Shown piece by piece: positions 9,336 to 18,274 of a DNA stretch of 64,000 bases; the first letter of the stretch is position 1; each line of letters begins with the position of its first letter. Source of the stretch: Janthinobacterium sp051380875 (GTDB lineage: Bacteria; Pseudomonadota; Gammaproteobacteria; Burkholderiales; Burkholderiaceae_D); the NCBI RefSeq assembly GCF_051380875.1, contig NZ_JBNYXW010000011.1:1-64000 (forward strand), given 5' to 3'. Under the pieces are notes generated by a model. It saw only the letters and a list, made by a program, of their open reading frames with translations. It had not been told where the DNA came from and did no database searches. The translations under genes were made by a program, and so were the position numbers.

Positions 9336-9908
9336 TCAGGCCGGCGGCGGTCCGCTCATGCCGTCGGTGTCGGCCAGCAACACGGTGGCGCAGCGCGTGG
9401 CGCGCGCCAGCTTGCGCGCCAGGGTGCCGGAAAAGCGGCGCTGCCACGGGCTGTGCCTGAGGGCCGGCAAGACGATTTCATGGCAACCCAGCAGTTCAGC
9501 CATGTCGAGTATCGTGAAGAGGAGCTCACCGGCGAAAATATGGGTGCTGAAGGCGATATGCGAACGGCTCAGGTACAGGCCCGCTTCGTGCATCATGTGC
9601 TGCGTTGCCAGGTCCAGCGTGTGGCCATCGCCAGCGCTCTGCGGTACGCCATCGGCCTGCTGCAGCGGCGCAGGCGTCACATGCAGCACGCTGACGCTGA
9701 CCTTGATGCCCCATTCCTGCAGCCGCTTGGCGTAGCGCGCGCCGTAGATGATGTCGCTGGCGCGCTTGACGGGCAAGAGCAGTAGCAAGGTATCCTGGCC
9801 CGCCTTGCCGCAGTCGAGCGCAGCACTGTCTGGAGTGCGCTCAAGGCGTTGCGGGGCAAGGGGCGATACATGCATGGCAGAACTGGCAGTGGGAGGAAAC
9901 CGTCCCAT
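9336..9908 (-). CDS. Universal stress protein family (UspA-like)
   Basis: The 190-aa protein has one UspA-like fold: a first strand DTLLLLLPVKRASD, a middle VSVSVLHVTPAP, a DMAELLGCHEIVLPAL strand-helix near the end, then LARATRCATVLLADTDG. The GxxG(9x)G(S/T) ATP-binding loop is not clearly kept (HSPWQRRFSGTLARKL is the nearest match), so ATP binding is uncertain. The frame is open to 10112 but overlaps mipA there. ATG 9908 (preceded by GGTGG) or ATG 9875 is the likely start. Confidence 0.65.
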   Translation of the reverse strand: MGRFPPTASSAMHVSPLAPQRLERTPDSAALDCGKAGQDTLLLLLPVKRASDIIYGARYAKRLQEWGIKVSVSVLHVTPAPLQQADGVPQSAGDGHTLDLATQHMMHEAGLYLSRSHIAFSTHIFAGELLFTILDMAELLGCHEIVLPALRHSPWQRRFSGTLARKLARATRCATVLLADTDGMSGPPPA

Positions 9909-9987
9909 CTTATCTACGCCACCAGCCCGTGTAAATTGGCGAAACAGCGTACGGGTTACCCTTATGCCAGCCGTTGATTCGACGTAC

Positions 9988-10809
9988 TTAGTAGCGGTAG
10001 GTAATATATACCGCGCCGATCGGCGACGTCTTGCGTTGCACGATGGGGCTTTTGGCCGCGTCGCCCATGCGGTGCTCGACGCCGAGCAGGGTATTGACGC
10101 CCCAGCGCGCATCGATGCGGTGTTCCCAGTTCACGGTGGCCTGCGCTTCATAGAAGCCGCCCTTGGGCGTGTATTGCTTGAAAGAACTATTCGCCGCCTG
10201 CGTCGCCGTTACGCCATACATGGTCTGCACGTACTTGCGCTCGCCCCAGCCCAGCTGTCCGCCGACGGTCACGCTGTCTTGCTGCACGCCCTTGGTATCA
10301 GCCCTGCCATACACTTGGCCGCTGGCGCCGACATGCACATTCGCGCCATTTTCGCGGTTGGACAGGGGTATGTCGCTCGATAGGCTCAGCGCCAGTCCCG
10401 GCAGGGGTGCATAGCCCGCGCTCAGTAGCGCGCTGGCATTGCCCTTGACTTCGCCCATGCCTTTCAGGTAATCGCTGCCGCCCCAGCCGTTGATGCCCTT
10501 GCGCTTGTGGTCTTCGCGGTTGCCGCGGTAGCCCAGCGCGGCGCTGTAGCTGAAGGGACCGGCCTGGCTGCCGTAGCCGATGCCGCGCGAGGTGCTGATG
10601 AACAGGCCGTTGGCCATGGCATAGTCGAGAATGATCAGCGGCGAAGCGGACATCTTGTCGGCGCCGGAATAGCTGGAAATGGCAGCGACCCCGCCGCCGA
10701 TGGTGAAGACGTTTTCCGCGGCGGGTTCGGCTGCGGCTGCGGCCAGCGGGTTCAGGGTCAGGCTGCTGGCGAGTGCCAGCGAGGTCAGCAGGGCTGTAGG
10801 TGCGTGCAT
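9988..10809 (-). CDS. MipA/OmpV family outer membrane protein
   Basis: A 273-aa protein with a typical signal peptide (ALLTSLALASSLTLNPLAAAAA). It continues as a beta-barrel of the MipA/OmpV family: FTIGGGVAAISSYSGADKM at the start of the barrel, alternating hydrophobic strands, and a terminal aromatic residue (VYITYRY). MipA was described as a murein-synthesis scaffold and OmpV as a porin; the role here is open. It is divergent from an OmpR/HK pair, with repeated response-regulator-like sites in the shared promoter, so it is a good candidate target of that pair. Confidence 0.88.
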   Translation of the reverse strand: MHAPTALLTSLALASSLTLNPLAAAAAEPAAENVFTIGGGVAAISSYSGADKMSASPLIILDYAMANGLFISTSRGIGYGSQAGPFSYSAALGYRGNREDHKRKGINGWGGSDYLKGMGEVKGNASALLSAGYAPLPGLALSLSSDIPLSNRENGANVHVGASGQVYGRADTKGVQQDSVTVGGQLGWGERKYVQTMYGVTATQAANSSFKQYTPKGGFYEAQATVNWEHRIDARWGVNTLLGVEHRMGDAAKSPIVQRKTSPIGAVYITYRY

Positions 10810-10878
10810 AGGAGGTCCGTCAGGTGGCGAACCGAGTCCGGAATGGCTCGGTTAACAGCGCCTAGTATCGGCTTGCGT

Positions 10879-10918
10879 CATGAAGGAAAAATGAGCCCTT
10901 CATGAAGATTGCATGAAG
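10879..10918 (+). promoter_or_regulatory. Array of 7-bp repeats at exact 11-bp spacing (response-regulator site)
   Basis: CATGAAG occurs at 10879, 10901 and 10912, with a degenerate copy (AATGAGC) at 10890. The four positions are spaced exactly 11 bp, one helical turn. Such tandem heptamers are the usual binding pattern of OmpR/PhoB-type regulators. The array lies between divergent mipA and the regulator gene, so autoregulation and control of mipA are both plausible. Confidence 0.6.
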
Positions 10919-10965
10919 GTGGCTTCTTTACCCATTCTTCAGCTTGCGGTGGTTTAATAGCGTGC

Positions 10966-11655
10966 ATGAAAATATTGCTGATAGAAGACGACATGGACCT
11001 GGGCAACGGCGTGCGGATTGCCTTGCGCGACCAGGGCATGCAAGTGGTCTGGGTGCGCAGCCTGGAAGACGCGGCGCGCAGTATCGAGCACGACAGTTGC
11101 GAACTGGTGCTGCTGGACCTTGGCTTGCCCGATGGCGATGGCCTCGACCTCCTGGCCCGCTTGCGTGCGGCGCGCCTGCCGGTGCTGATCCTCAGCGCCC
11201 GCGATACACTGGAGCAGCGCCTGCGCGGCCTGGACGGCGGCGCCGATGATTATCTGGTCAAGCCGTTCGTGCTGGCCGAGCTGCTCTCGCGCGTGCGCGC
11301 CCTGGCGCGCCGCAGCTACGGCTTCGATGGCGATACCATCGAGCTGCGCGGCTTGCTGCTGCAAGTGCCCACGCGCCGCGTCAGCGTGCACGGCCGGCCG
11401 GTCGAGCTGACGGCCAGTGAATATGCGTTGCTGAAAACCCTGCTGATGCGCGCCAACCGCGTCATCACGCGCCGCGTGCTGGAAGAACATATCTTGCCGG
11501 GCGGCCTGGCCAATGCCAGCAATACCTTGGACGTGCATATGGGCAACTTGCGCCGCAAGATAGGCGAAGGCTATATCCGCACCGTGCGCGGCGTCGGCTA
11601 TGTCATCGACCAGCAAAACGATAATATGGCCGCCGCGCCAGGCGCTGGCGCATGA
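10966..11655 (+). CDS. OmpR-family response regulator (QseB/PmrA-like)
   Basis: A 229-aa regulator: receiver domain 1-115 with acidic pair EDD near the start, phospho-acceptor in LLDLGLPDGDGL (about residue 51) and switch Lys in DYLVKPF; then a winged-helix DNA-binding domain from about 125 (ELTASEYALLKTLL, NTLDVHMGNLRRKIG, IRTVRGVGYV). ATG 10966 starts at the canonical MKILLIEDD. Its end overlaps the kinase gene by 4 bp (ATGA), so the two are co-translated. The 11-bp-spaced repeats upstream suggest autoregulation. Confidence 0.92.
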   Translation: MKILLIEDDMDLGNGVRIALRDQGMQVVWVRSLEDAARSIEHDSCELVLLDLGLPDGDGLDLLARLRAARLPVLILSARDTLEQRLRGLDGGADDYLVKPFVLAELLSRVRALARRSYGFDGDTIELRGLLLQVPTRRVSVHGRPVELTASEYALLKTLLMRANRVITRRVLEEHILPGGLANASNTLDVHMGNLRRKIGEGYIRTVRGVGYVIDQQNDNMAAAPGAGA

Positions 11656-13040
11656 TGGGGCGTTTCTGGGCCATGCTGCGCCAGCCCACTCTGGTGCGGC
11701 GCTTGATGATGGCGCAGATGCTGATGCTGACCGTGCTATGGAGCCTGGCGGTGGCGTATGTACTGTTCGAGGGCACGGGCGAAGCGAGCAATGTGAACCG
11801 TGGGGTGTTGCGCGCCATCATCAGCGTGGCCGATAACCTGGCCGAACAGCCTGAAAGGCAACAAGAAAGCCTGCGCATCATCGATGAAGCCTTGCGCGAA
11901 GAGTTTGAAACGGGCGATGTGCCGGAACTGGCGCCGCGCATCCTGCTCTGGCGCGAGGGCAAGCTGGTCTACAAGTCGCCCGATGCGCCCAGCGGCATCC
12001 GCAGCGCCGGTCCCGAGCAGATGGAAGTGGTGTACATCAAGGGCCAGGCCTGGCGCAGCCGCAGCCTGGCCAAGGGGAGCACGCGCGTGACCGTACTGGA
12101 AGTGGGGGGCGCCTGGCAATTCTTCATCACGATCAATTCACGCGGCTATTACTTGCTGCCGCTGCTGATCAGTCTGCCATTTTTGCTGTTGCCGGCGTGG
12201 CTGTCGATCCGCCTGGCCATGCGGCCGTGGCGCAAGGTGGCGCAGGAGGTGGCGTCGCGGGGGCCGCAGGATTTGCGCCCGCTGGCGTTCAAGCCGCCGC
12301 ACGGCGAACTGGCGGCGCTGGTCGACAATATCAATGCGCTGTTGCAGCGGGTCGATACCAGCGCCGCGCGCGAGCGCAGCTTCATCGCCGATGCCACGCA
12401 TGAGCTGCGCACGCCGCTGGCGGCCATGCGCGTGAATGTCGAGGCCTTGCAGGGACAGGCCAGCGATCCACGGCAGCAGGAGTTGCTGGACGGCATCTTG
12501 AACAGCGGCAATCGTGCCGCGCGGCTGGTGGGGCAGTTGTTGCAACTGACACGCAACGAGGTGCAGGCGGAGGCGGGCGAGCGCCAGCCGCAGGTGCTCG
12601 ATGTCCTGTTGCAAGACCGGCTGGCCGCCCTGTCCGGCCTGGCGCAGGCGGGCGATATCGAACTGGAGCTGCAGGCCAGCGTGTCGCTGCGCGTGCCGGG
12701 CCAGCGCGAGAGCCTGGTATCGCTGATCGATAACCTGGTGGAAAACGCCATCAAGTACAGTCCGCGCGGCAGCAGCGTGACGGTGTCGCTGCATGCCGAA
12801 CGCAGCCAGGCGGTACTGCACGTGGCCGACCAGGGGCCGGGCATCGCGCCGGCGTTGTATCAGCGTGTCTTCGACCGTTTTTTCCGCGCGCCCCAGCAGG
12901 GGCAGCCCGGCAGCGGCCTGGGCTTGTCCATCGTTGCCTCGGTAGTGCGCCAGCATGGCGGCTCGATTCAGTTGCACCGGGGCAATGGTGGCATCGGCTT
13001 GCTGGTGGAGGTGCGGTTGCCGCTGGCAGCCGATCACTAG
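11652..13040 (+). CDS. Sensor histidine kinase, partner of the OmpR-type regulator
   Basis: The 462-aa inner-membrane kinase has a first membrane segment at about 18-40, a periplasmic domain of roughly 120 residues, a second membrane segment (YYLLPLLISLPFLLLPAWLSI) and a HAMP-like linker. The kinase core follows, with the H-box ADATHELRTPLAAM, N-box LVENAIKYSP, and G-boxes DQGPGI and GSGLGLSIV. It resembles QseC/PmrB sensors, but the ligand is not predictable. It overlaps the regulator gene by ATGA. Confidence 0.92.
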   Translation: MMGRFWAMLRQPTLVRRLMMAQMLMLTVLWSLAVAYVLFEGTGEASNVNRGVLRAIISVADNLAEQPERQQESLRIIDEALREEFETGDVPELAPRILLWREGKLVYKSPDAPSGIRSAGPEQMEVVYIKGQAWRSRSLAKGSTRVTVLEVGGAWQFFITINSRGYYLLPLLISLPFLLLPAWLSIRLAMRPWRKVAQEVASRGPQDLRPLAFKPPHGELAALVDNINALLQRVDTSAARERSFIADATHELRTPLAAMRVNVEALQGQASDPRQQELLDGILNSGNRAARLVGQLLQLTRNEVQAEAGERQPQVLDVLLQDRLAALSGLAQAGDIELELQASVSLRVPGQRESLVSLIDNLVENAIKYSPRGSSVTVSLHAERSQAVLHVADQGPGIAPALYQRVFDRFFRAPQQGQPGSGLGLSIVASVVRQHGGSIQLHRGNGGIGLLVEVRLPLAADH

Positions 13041-13145
13041 CGCAGGGTGTTGTATGAAAACTATCGGATGTGCCTATGACGCAATACGTCATGGCGTGGT
13101 GCGCGCCTGCGATGCATAATGCGGGACAGTCAGAAAACACCGTTC

Positions 13146-14741
13146 ATGCATCCATCCCTGTCCCGCTACCTGCAGTATCCCGCCTTCGTCGGCCTGTATG
13201 TCCTGTTCGACTGGGTCACGTATATCGATCCGATGTATGGGCTGAACATCACGCCGTGGAATCCCGATCCTGCGCTGGGACTGGTATTTTGGCTGATCCA
13301 TGGCCGCAAGGCCGCGTTGCCTTGGTTCATCGCCCTGCTGGCCGGTGAAGTGCTGGTGCGCGGCATGCCGGCGGGTCTGCCGTTGACCTTGCTGTGTTCG
13401 GCCTGGCTGGTGCTCGGCTATGGCGGCATCGGCGCGGCCCTGCGGCGCAGTTTCAGCAGCAGCGATATCTTCGATAACCGCCGCCGCCTGAGCACCTGGG
13501 TCGCCATCGTGCTGCTTGGCAGCATATTCAATGCGCTTGGCTATGTTTCGCTGCTGTCGCTGACGGGGCGCATCCCGGCCGGCGAGTGGGCGACGGCCGT
13601 GTTGCGTTTCGGCATAGGCGATATGGTCGGTATCGTGGTATCGATGCCGCTGATCTGGGTGCTGGTCAGCGAGCGGGGGCGCGAACGCCTGCGCGCTGCC
13701 GTCTGGCGCTGGGAAACCTTGGCCTATCTGGCCCTGGCCAGCTTCGTGTTGTGGAGCGTCTTCGGTTCCATCGTGCGCTCCGAATACAAGCATTTCTACT
13801 TTCTGTTTCTCCCCGTGATCTGGGCCGCGTCGCGCCAGGGATTGCATGGTGCCGTGCTGGCCGTGTTTGTACTGCAACTATGCATCATTACCCTGGTGAA
13901 ATGGTCGCATGCGGTCAATATCCAGTTTTATGAATTGCAGATGCTCGACGCCGTGCTGGCGCTGGTGGGCTTTTTTATTGGCATCGTCGTCGATGAAATG
14001 CGCCAGGTCGCCGATGAGCTCAAGCATACGATGCGCCTGGCGGCAGCCGGCGAGATGGCAGCTGCCCTGGCGCATGAGCTGAACCAGCCCCTGACGGCCC
14101 TGTCGACCTATGGCAAGGCATGCGAATACCTGCTGGAGCGGGGCGAGAACGGTGCCTTGCTGCAAAGCGCCGTCGGCCATATGATCGTTGAATCGGGGCG
14201 GGCCGCGGAAGTGGTGCGCCGCTTGCGCGATTTCTTCCGCACGGGGGCGATGCAGCTTGAAGCGGTGGAGGCGAGCTCCTTGATCGAAGGCATGGCACGC
14301 CAGTTTACGCCGTTGTTCCATGAGCATGGCATCGAGCTGGTGCTGGCGCCGCCGTCGCCACTGGCCGTCAACGCCGACCGCTTGCAGATCGAATTGGTGC
14401 TGCGTAACTTGCTGGCCAATGCGCAGGATGCGGTGCTGGGCCAGCCGCGTGGCCAGCGCCGCATTACGGTGTCTGCCGAGCAACTCGAAGGAGGGCGGCT
14501 GCGGCTGTCCGTGGAAGATAGCGGGCCGGGTATTTCGAATAGCCTGGCGGCGCGCCTGTTTGAACCATTCGTGTCGTCCAAGGCCAGCGGCCTGGGACTG
14601 GGCCTGGTGCTCAGCCGTGCCATTGTCGAAGCGCATGGCGGCCAGCTATGGGCCGAAGTGGGCAAGCATGGTATTTTTCGTTTTGTCTTGCCCCTGGCGC
14701 GCGCCAGTGCGGCCGCTACAGGAGAGTATGGTGACAAGTAA
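13146..14741 (+). CDS. MASE1-domain sensor histidine kinase (FixL-like core)
   Basis: A 531-aa kinase whose N-terminal 290 residues form about eight membrane segments of the MASE1 type. A dimerisation/phospho-acceptor domain follows with ALAHELNQPLTALSTYG, then the ATPase domain with N-box LVLRNLLANAQDAV, G1 VEDSGPGI and G2 GLGLGLVLSRAI, closest to the FixL/DctB class. The start is either ATG 13146 or ATG 13119; I prefer 13146 because membrane topology begins right after it. Its stop lies 14 bp inside the next regulator gene, so the two form a pair. Confidence 0.88.
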   Translation: MHPSLSRYLQYPAFVGLYVLFDWVTYIDPMYGLNITPWNPDPALGLVFWLIHGRKAALPWFIALLAGEVLVRGMPAGLPLTLLCSAWLVLGYGGIGAALRRSFSSSDIFDNRRRLSTWVAIVLLGSIFNALGYVSLLSLTGRIPAGEWATAVLRFGIGDMVGIVVSMPLIWVLVSERGRERLRAAVWRWETLAYLALASFVLWSVFGSIVRSEYKHFYFLFLPVIWAASRQGLHGAVLAVFVLQLCIITLVKWSHAVNIQFYELQMLDAVLALVGFFIGIVVDEMRQVADELKHTMRLAAAGEMAAALAHELNQPLTALSTYGKACEYLLERGENGALLQSAVGHMIVESGRAAEVVRRLRDFFRTGAMQLEAVEASSLIEGMARQFTPLFHEHGIELVLAPPSPLAVNADRLQIELVLRNLLANAQDAVLGQPRGQRRITVSAEQLEGGRLRLSVEDSGPGISNSLAARLFEPFVSSKASGLGLGLVLSRAIVEAHGGQLWAEVGKHGIFRFVLPLARASAAATGEYGDK

Positions 14742-15339
14742 TTTGACCGTGTTTATCGTCGACGACGATCCGGCCGTGCGCGATGCGCTGGGTTTGCTGT
14801 TGGGCGTGCGCGGCTACCGCACGGCCCTGTTTTCCTGTGGCGAGGATTTCCTGCAGGGCTGGCGCCGCGAGTGGGCCGGCTGCCTGCTGATCGATATCCG
14901 CATGTCGGGCATGGATGGGCTGACTCTGCAATCGCGCCTGCTGGAGCTGGAATGCCTGTTGCCAGTGATTATCATCACGGGCCACGGCGACGTGGCGCTG
15001 GCGCGTCAGGCGTTCAAGGCGCAGGCCAGCGATTTCCTGGAAAAACCGTTCGACCATGACAAGTTGCTGGCGGCCATCGAAGAAGCGTTTTCGCGCGAGG
15101 CGCACGCCCGCAGTCAGTTGTTGCGCCAGGTGGAGGGGCAGGCTTTGCTGCGCGCGTTGACGCCGCGCGAGCGGGAAGTGATGCAATTGGTGGTGACGGG
15201 CCAGCACAACCGTGATATCGCGCCAACGCTGGGCATTTCCGTGCGCACCGTCGAAGTGCACAAGGCCCGGCTAATGGACAAGCTGGGCGTCGATAATGTG
15301 GCAGATCTGGTGCGCATCAGCATGCTGGGCAGCGCTTAG
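14728..15339 (+). CDS. FixJ-family two-component response regulator
   Basis: The 203-aa protein has a receiver domain (VFIVDDDPAVRDAL; phospho-acceptor Asp in LLIDIRMSGMDG; Lys in FLEKPF). A LuxR-type helix-turn-helix occupies about 140-200 (LTPREREVMQLVVTGQHNRDIA, SVRTVEVHKARLMDKLG). GGAGAG sits just before the ATG. It overlaps the MASE1 kinase gene by 14 bp and is almost certainly its cognate regulator. In other proteobacteria such pairs control oxygen or carbon responses; no target is visible here. Confidence 0.92.
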   Translation: MVTSNLTVFIVDDDPAVRDALGLLLGVRGYRTALFSCGEDFLQGWRREWAGCLLIDIRMSGMDGLTLQSRLLELECLLPVIIITGHGDVALARQAFKAQASDFLEKPFDHDKLLAAIEEAFSREAHARSQLLRQVEGQALLRALTPREREVMQLVVTGQHNRDIAPTLGISVRTVEVHKARLMDKLGVDNVADLVRISMLGSA

Positions 15340-15355
15340 CCCTTGGGAGGCATGG

Positions 15356-16456
15356 CTAGGCAATCGCCTTCAATACTTGCTCGACTGAAATTGCCTTGAC
15401 CCAGTCGCTGCGCCGCGCCACCGTGATGACGGTGCTGTTGTCGCTGTCGAATGGCGCCCATTCCGGGTTCTTTTTGCGCATCAGCGCGACCACGGGTACA
15501 TGCACGGCATTCGCCAGGTGCATGATCGACGTTTCCACCGAAATGATCAGATCGCATTGCGCCAGCATGGCAGGCAGCTGGAAAAAGTTGTCGACGGCGC
15601 TGAAAGCCTGCGTGCGCGGCAACTTGTGTGCCTGCACCACGGCATTGACCTTGGCCAGTTCCTGCGGCATGGCATTGATCAGGAAGCAGGCATTTTCCCA
15701 TTTCGGCATCTTTTGCATGCGTGCGATCAACTCGGCAATGCGTTCCAGCGGCCAGCCGCGCTTATGCGACTTGGCAAACGGGTTCAACAGGACGAGAGGA
15801 CCTTGGCGCAGGGCAAAATCCCAGGCGGCCAATTGCTCCTGCGCCTGCTGCAACGCGTGTGCGGGAATATCCACGAACGGGTAGCGTTCGGCGACAGGAA
15901 TGTCGAGCCCCGTCAATTGATGGAACCAGTCCGCATACACGCTGCTGATATGGTGCTCGCCCGCATCCTGACCCGCATAGGATGCCAGCACGGCGTCAAT
16001 CTTGCGGTAGGCCAGGTAATGCCAGGGGCGCAGCGGGCTGAAAGGCTTGCGGGTGCCGATCACCAGCCCGGTTGGGCTGATCGCACGGGCAAGGTCCGCA
16101 TACTGCTGCGGCCGCACGTGGGCCAGCGACACGACGACAGGATAGTGCTCTTCCTTGGCCTCGCGCAGTGATTCTTCGTAGAGCGCCGGGCTGTAGGTCT
16201 TGCGGTAAACCTTGGCGAACAGGCCCGACTGCTCGACCCAGTCGTACAGCGAATAGGTGCGCAAGCCTTCCCACTGCTTTGCGTCGGACGTGCGCCGCAC
16301 TTCATCGACCCACAGGTGGATCTGAATATGGGGGTAGGCCGCGGCAAAGGCGCGAAAGCCATTTTGCAGATAGGTGAAGTCGCCCAGCGCCAGATGGGCG
16401 ATGAACAGAATTTTGTCCGACTTTTGCAGAAGTTCGGCGGGAATCAAAGGCGTCAT
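15356..16456 (-). CDS. Glycosyltransferase family 9 (heptosyltransferase-like)
   Basis: The 366-aa protein has the GT-B layout of ADP-heptose:LPS heptosyltransferases. The N-terminal half contains LFIAHLALGDFTYLQNGFRAF. The nucleotide-sugar half contains VLLNPFAKSHKRGWPLERIAELI and the family motif region QCDLIISVETSIMHLANAVHVPVVALM near residues 300-325. The last part (NPEWAPFDSDNSTVITV) is also typical. It is followed by msbA and an O-antigen ligase-like gene on the same strand, which supports a role in LPS core assembly. Confidence 0.82.
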   Translation of the reverse strand: MTPLIPAELLQKSDKILFIAHLALGDFTYLQNGFRAFAAAYPHIQIHLWVDEVRRTSDAKQWEGLRTYSLYDWVEQSGLFAKVYRKTYSPALYEESLREAKEEHYPVVVSLAHVRPQQYADLARAISPTGLVIGTRKPFSPLRPWHYLAYRKIDAVLASYAGQDAGEHHISSVYADWFHQLTGLDIPVAERYPFVDIPAHALQQAQEQLAAWDFALRQGPLVLLNPFAKSHKRGWPLERIAELIARMQKMPKWENACFLINAMPQELAKVNAVVQAHKLPRTQAFSAVDNFFQLPAMLAQCDLIISVETSIMHLANAVHVPVVALMRKKNPEWAPFDSDNSTVITVARRSDWVKAISVEQVLKAIA

Positions 16457-16491
16457 GTATCAGTACGATTTCAGGTATTTATTCGAGGGTG

Positions 16492-18225
16492 TCAAACCAC
16501 TGGCTGGGAAAATTGCAGGCGATGCAGATTGGCATACGCGCCGTTGGCATCGAGCAATTGCTGGTGACTGCCGGTTTCCATTATTTTCCCATGCGACAAT
16601 ACCACGATACGCTCCGCACGTTCAATTGTTGATAGCCGATGAGCAATAACTAATGTCGTTCTGCCTTGCATCAGGTGCTCCAGCGCCGCTTGCACGGCGC
16701 GTTCCGCCTCCGTGTCCAGTGCCGAGGTCGCTTCATCGAGGATCAGGATGGGCGCATCCTTGTAAATGGCGCGGGCGATGGCCACGCGCTGGCGCTGGCC
16801 GCCGGACAGGCGCGAGCCGTTGTCGCCCAAACGCGTTTCCAGGCCGTCGGGCAAGCCGTCGATGACACCCGAGAGGAAAGCGGCCGCGGCGGCCGCTTCG
16901 ATGCGCTGCCGGTCTGGCGCCGCATCGCCATACGCGATATTGGCGGCCAGCGTATCGTCGAACAGCACCACGTTCTGGCTGACCATGGCGATCTGGCTGC
17001 GCAGGCTGCTCAGGGCGATGTCATCGATATTTTGTCCATCGAGCAAAATCTGGCCGCTGCTGGCCGAGTAAAAGCCCGGCAACAGGCTGACCAACGTCGA
17101 TTTTCCGCCGCCGGACATGCCGACAAAGGCCACCGTCTGGCCCGGGGTGATGTTCAGGTTGATGTGTTGCAAAGCCGGTTCCTGCTGGCCAGGATAGGCA
17201 AAGCTGACATCCTGGAAGTCGATGCGGCCGCTGCAGCGGCCAGCCAGCGGCTTGCCGCCCGTGCGCTCCGGCGTCTTGTCGATCAGCAGGAAGACTTCTT
17301 CCGCGGCGGCCATGCCGCGCTGCAGGGGCCCGTTGACTTCGGCCAGCTGTTTCAAGGGTGTCAGCAGCATCAGCATGGCCGTGATGAAGGAAACGAAGCC
17401 GCCCACCGTGATCTGCCCCTGCTCCGACTGGAACAGGGCCATGACGATGACCAGGGCCACGGCCGCAGCCGTGATGACCTGGGTGATGGGCACGGTAGCG
17501 GAAAAGGTGGTGGTCATGCGCATGCTGTAGCGGCGCAATTGCTCGGCGCGCTGCTCGAAGCGCGACTTCTCGTAGTCCTGGCCACCGAAGATCTTGATCA
17601 CTTGCTGGGCGCGCGTGGTTTCCTCGATGACCTGGGTCAGCTCGGCGTTGACGGCCAGCGAGTCGCGGTTGAGTTTTTTCAGGCGCTTGCCCGTGGTGCG
17701 CACAACGATGGTCAGCACGGGCAGCAGCACCAGGGTGACCAGGGTCAGTGCCCAGTTCAGGTACAGCAGCCATGCCAGCAGGCCCAGCACGGTCAGCGAG
17801 GAGCGCACGATCGAGGTAAATACCTTGGTCACCATCTCGATGATCTGTTGTACCTCGAACATGATGGAGTTGATGACTTTACCCACCGTATGCGTGTTGT
17901 AAAAGTCGATGGGCAAGTTCAGCATGCTGGCAAACATCCTGCGCCGCAGTTCGTTGAGGATGTGCGTGGAGACATAGCTCATCAGGTAGCTGCTGGCAAA
18001 CGTCGAGGCGCCACGGATGGCAAAGATGCCGATCACGATCAAAGGCACCAGCCAGAAGGAGAAATTGACCTTGCCGCCGAAGCCATTGTCGAGCAGTAAC
18101 TTGAGCGCATACGGCAGCAGCGGCTCCGTGGCTGCCGTGACGACCATCGCCAGCAGGGCCAGGGCCAGGTGTTTCTTATACGGCGCGTGCAGCGCGGTGA
18201 GGCGCTTCAGGTCGGGCGTGAGCAT
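16492..18225 (-). CDS. msbA: Lipid A export ABC transporter, permease/ATP-binding protein
   Basis: A 577-aa half-transporter that flips lipid A-core across the inner membrane. Six membrane segments lie in residues 1-320. The nucleotide-binding domain has Walker A GMSGGGKST, the Q-loop in MVSQNVVLFDDT, signature LSGGQRQRVAIARA, Walker B ILILDEATSALD and H-loop IAHRLST. ATG 18225 is preferred to the TTG at 18246 as it gives the usual N-terminus. Its neighbours are LPS genes on the same strand. Confidence 0.93.
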   Translation of the reverse strand: MLTPDLKRLTALHAPYKKHLALALLAMVVTAATEPLLPYALKLLLDNGFGGKVNFSFWLVPLIVIGIFAIRGASTFASSYLMSYVSTHILNELRRRMFASMLNLPIDFYNTHTVGKVINSIMFEVQQIIEMVTKVFTSIVRSSLTVLGLLAWLLYLNWALTLVTLVLLPVLTIVVRTTGKRLKKLNRDSLAVNAELTQVIEETTRAQQVIKIFGGQDYEKSRFEQRAEQLRRYSMRMTTTFSATVPITQVITAAAVALVIVMALFQSEQGQITVGGFVSFITAMLMLLTPLKQLAEVNGPLQRGMAAAEEVFLLIDKTPERTGGKPLAGRCSGRIDFQDVSFAYPGQQEPALQHINLNITPGQTVAFVGMSGGGKSTLVSLLPGFYSASSGQILLDGQNIDDIALSSLRSQIAMVSQNVVLFDDTLAANIAYGDAAPDRQRIEAAAAAAFLSGVIDGLPDGLETRLGDNGSRLSGGQRQRVAIARAIYKDAPILILDEATSALDTEAERAVQAALEHLMQGRTTLVIAHRLSTIERAERIVVLSHGKIMETGSHQQLLDANGAYANLHRLQFSQPVV

Positions 18226-18274
18226 CAGTAGATTCCTGGCAGGCAAGGCAAAAACGGTCAGGTGATAAGCGAAC

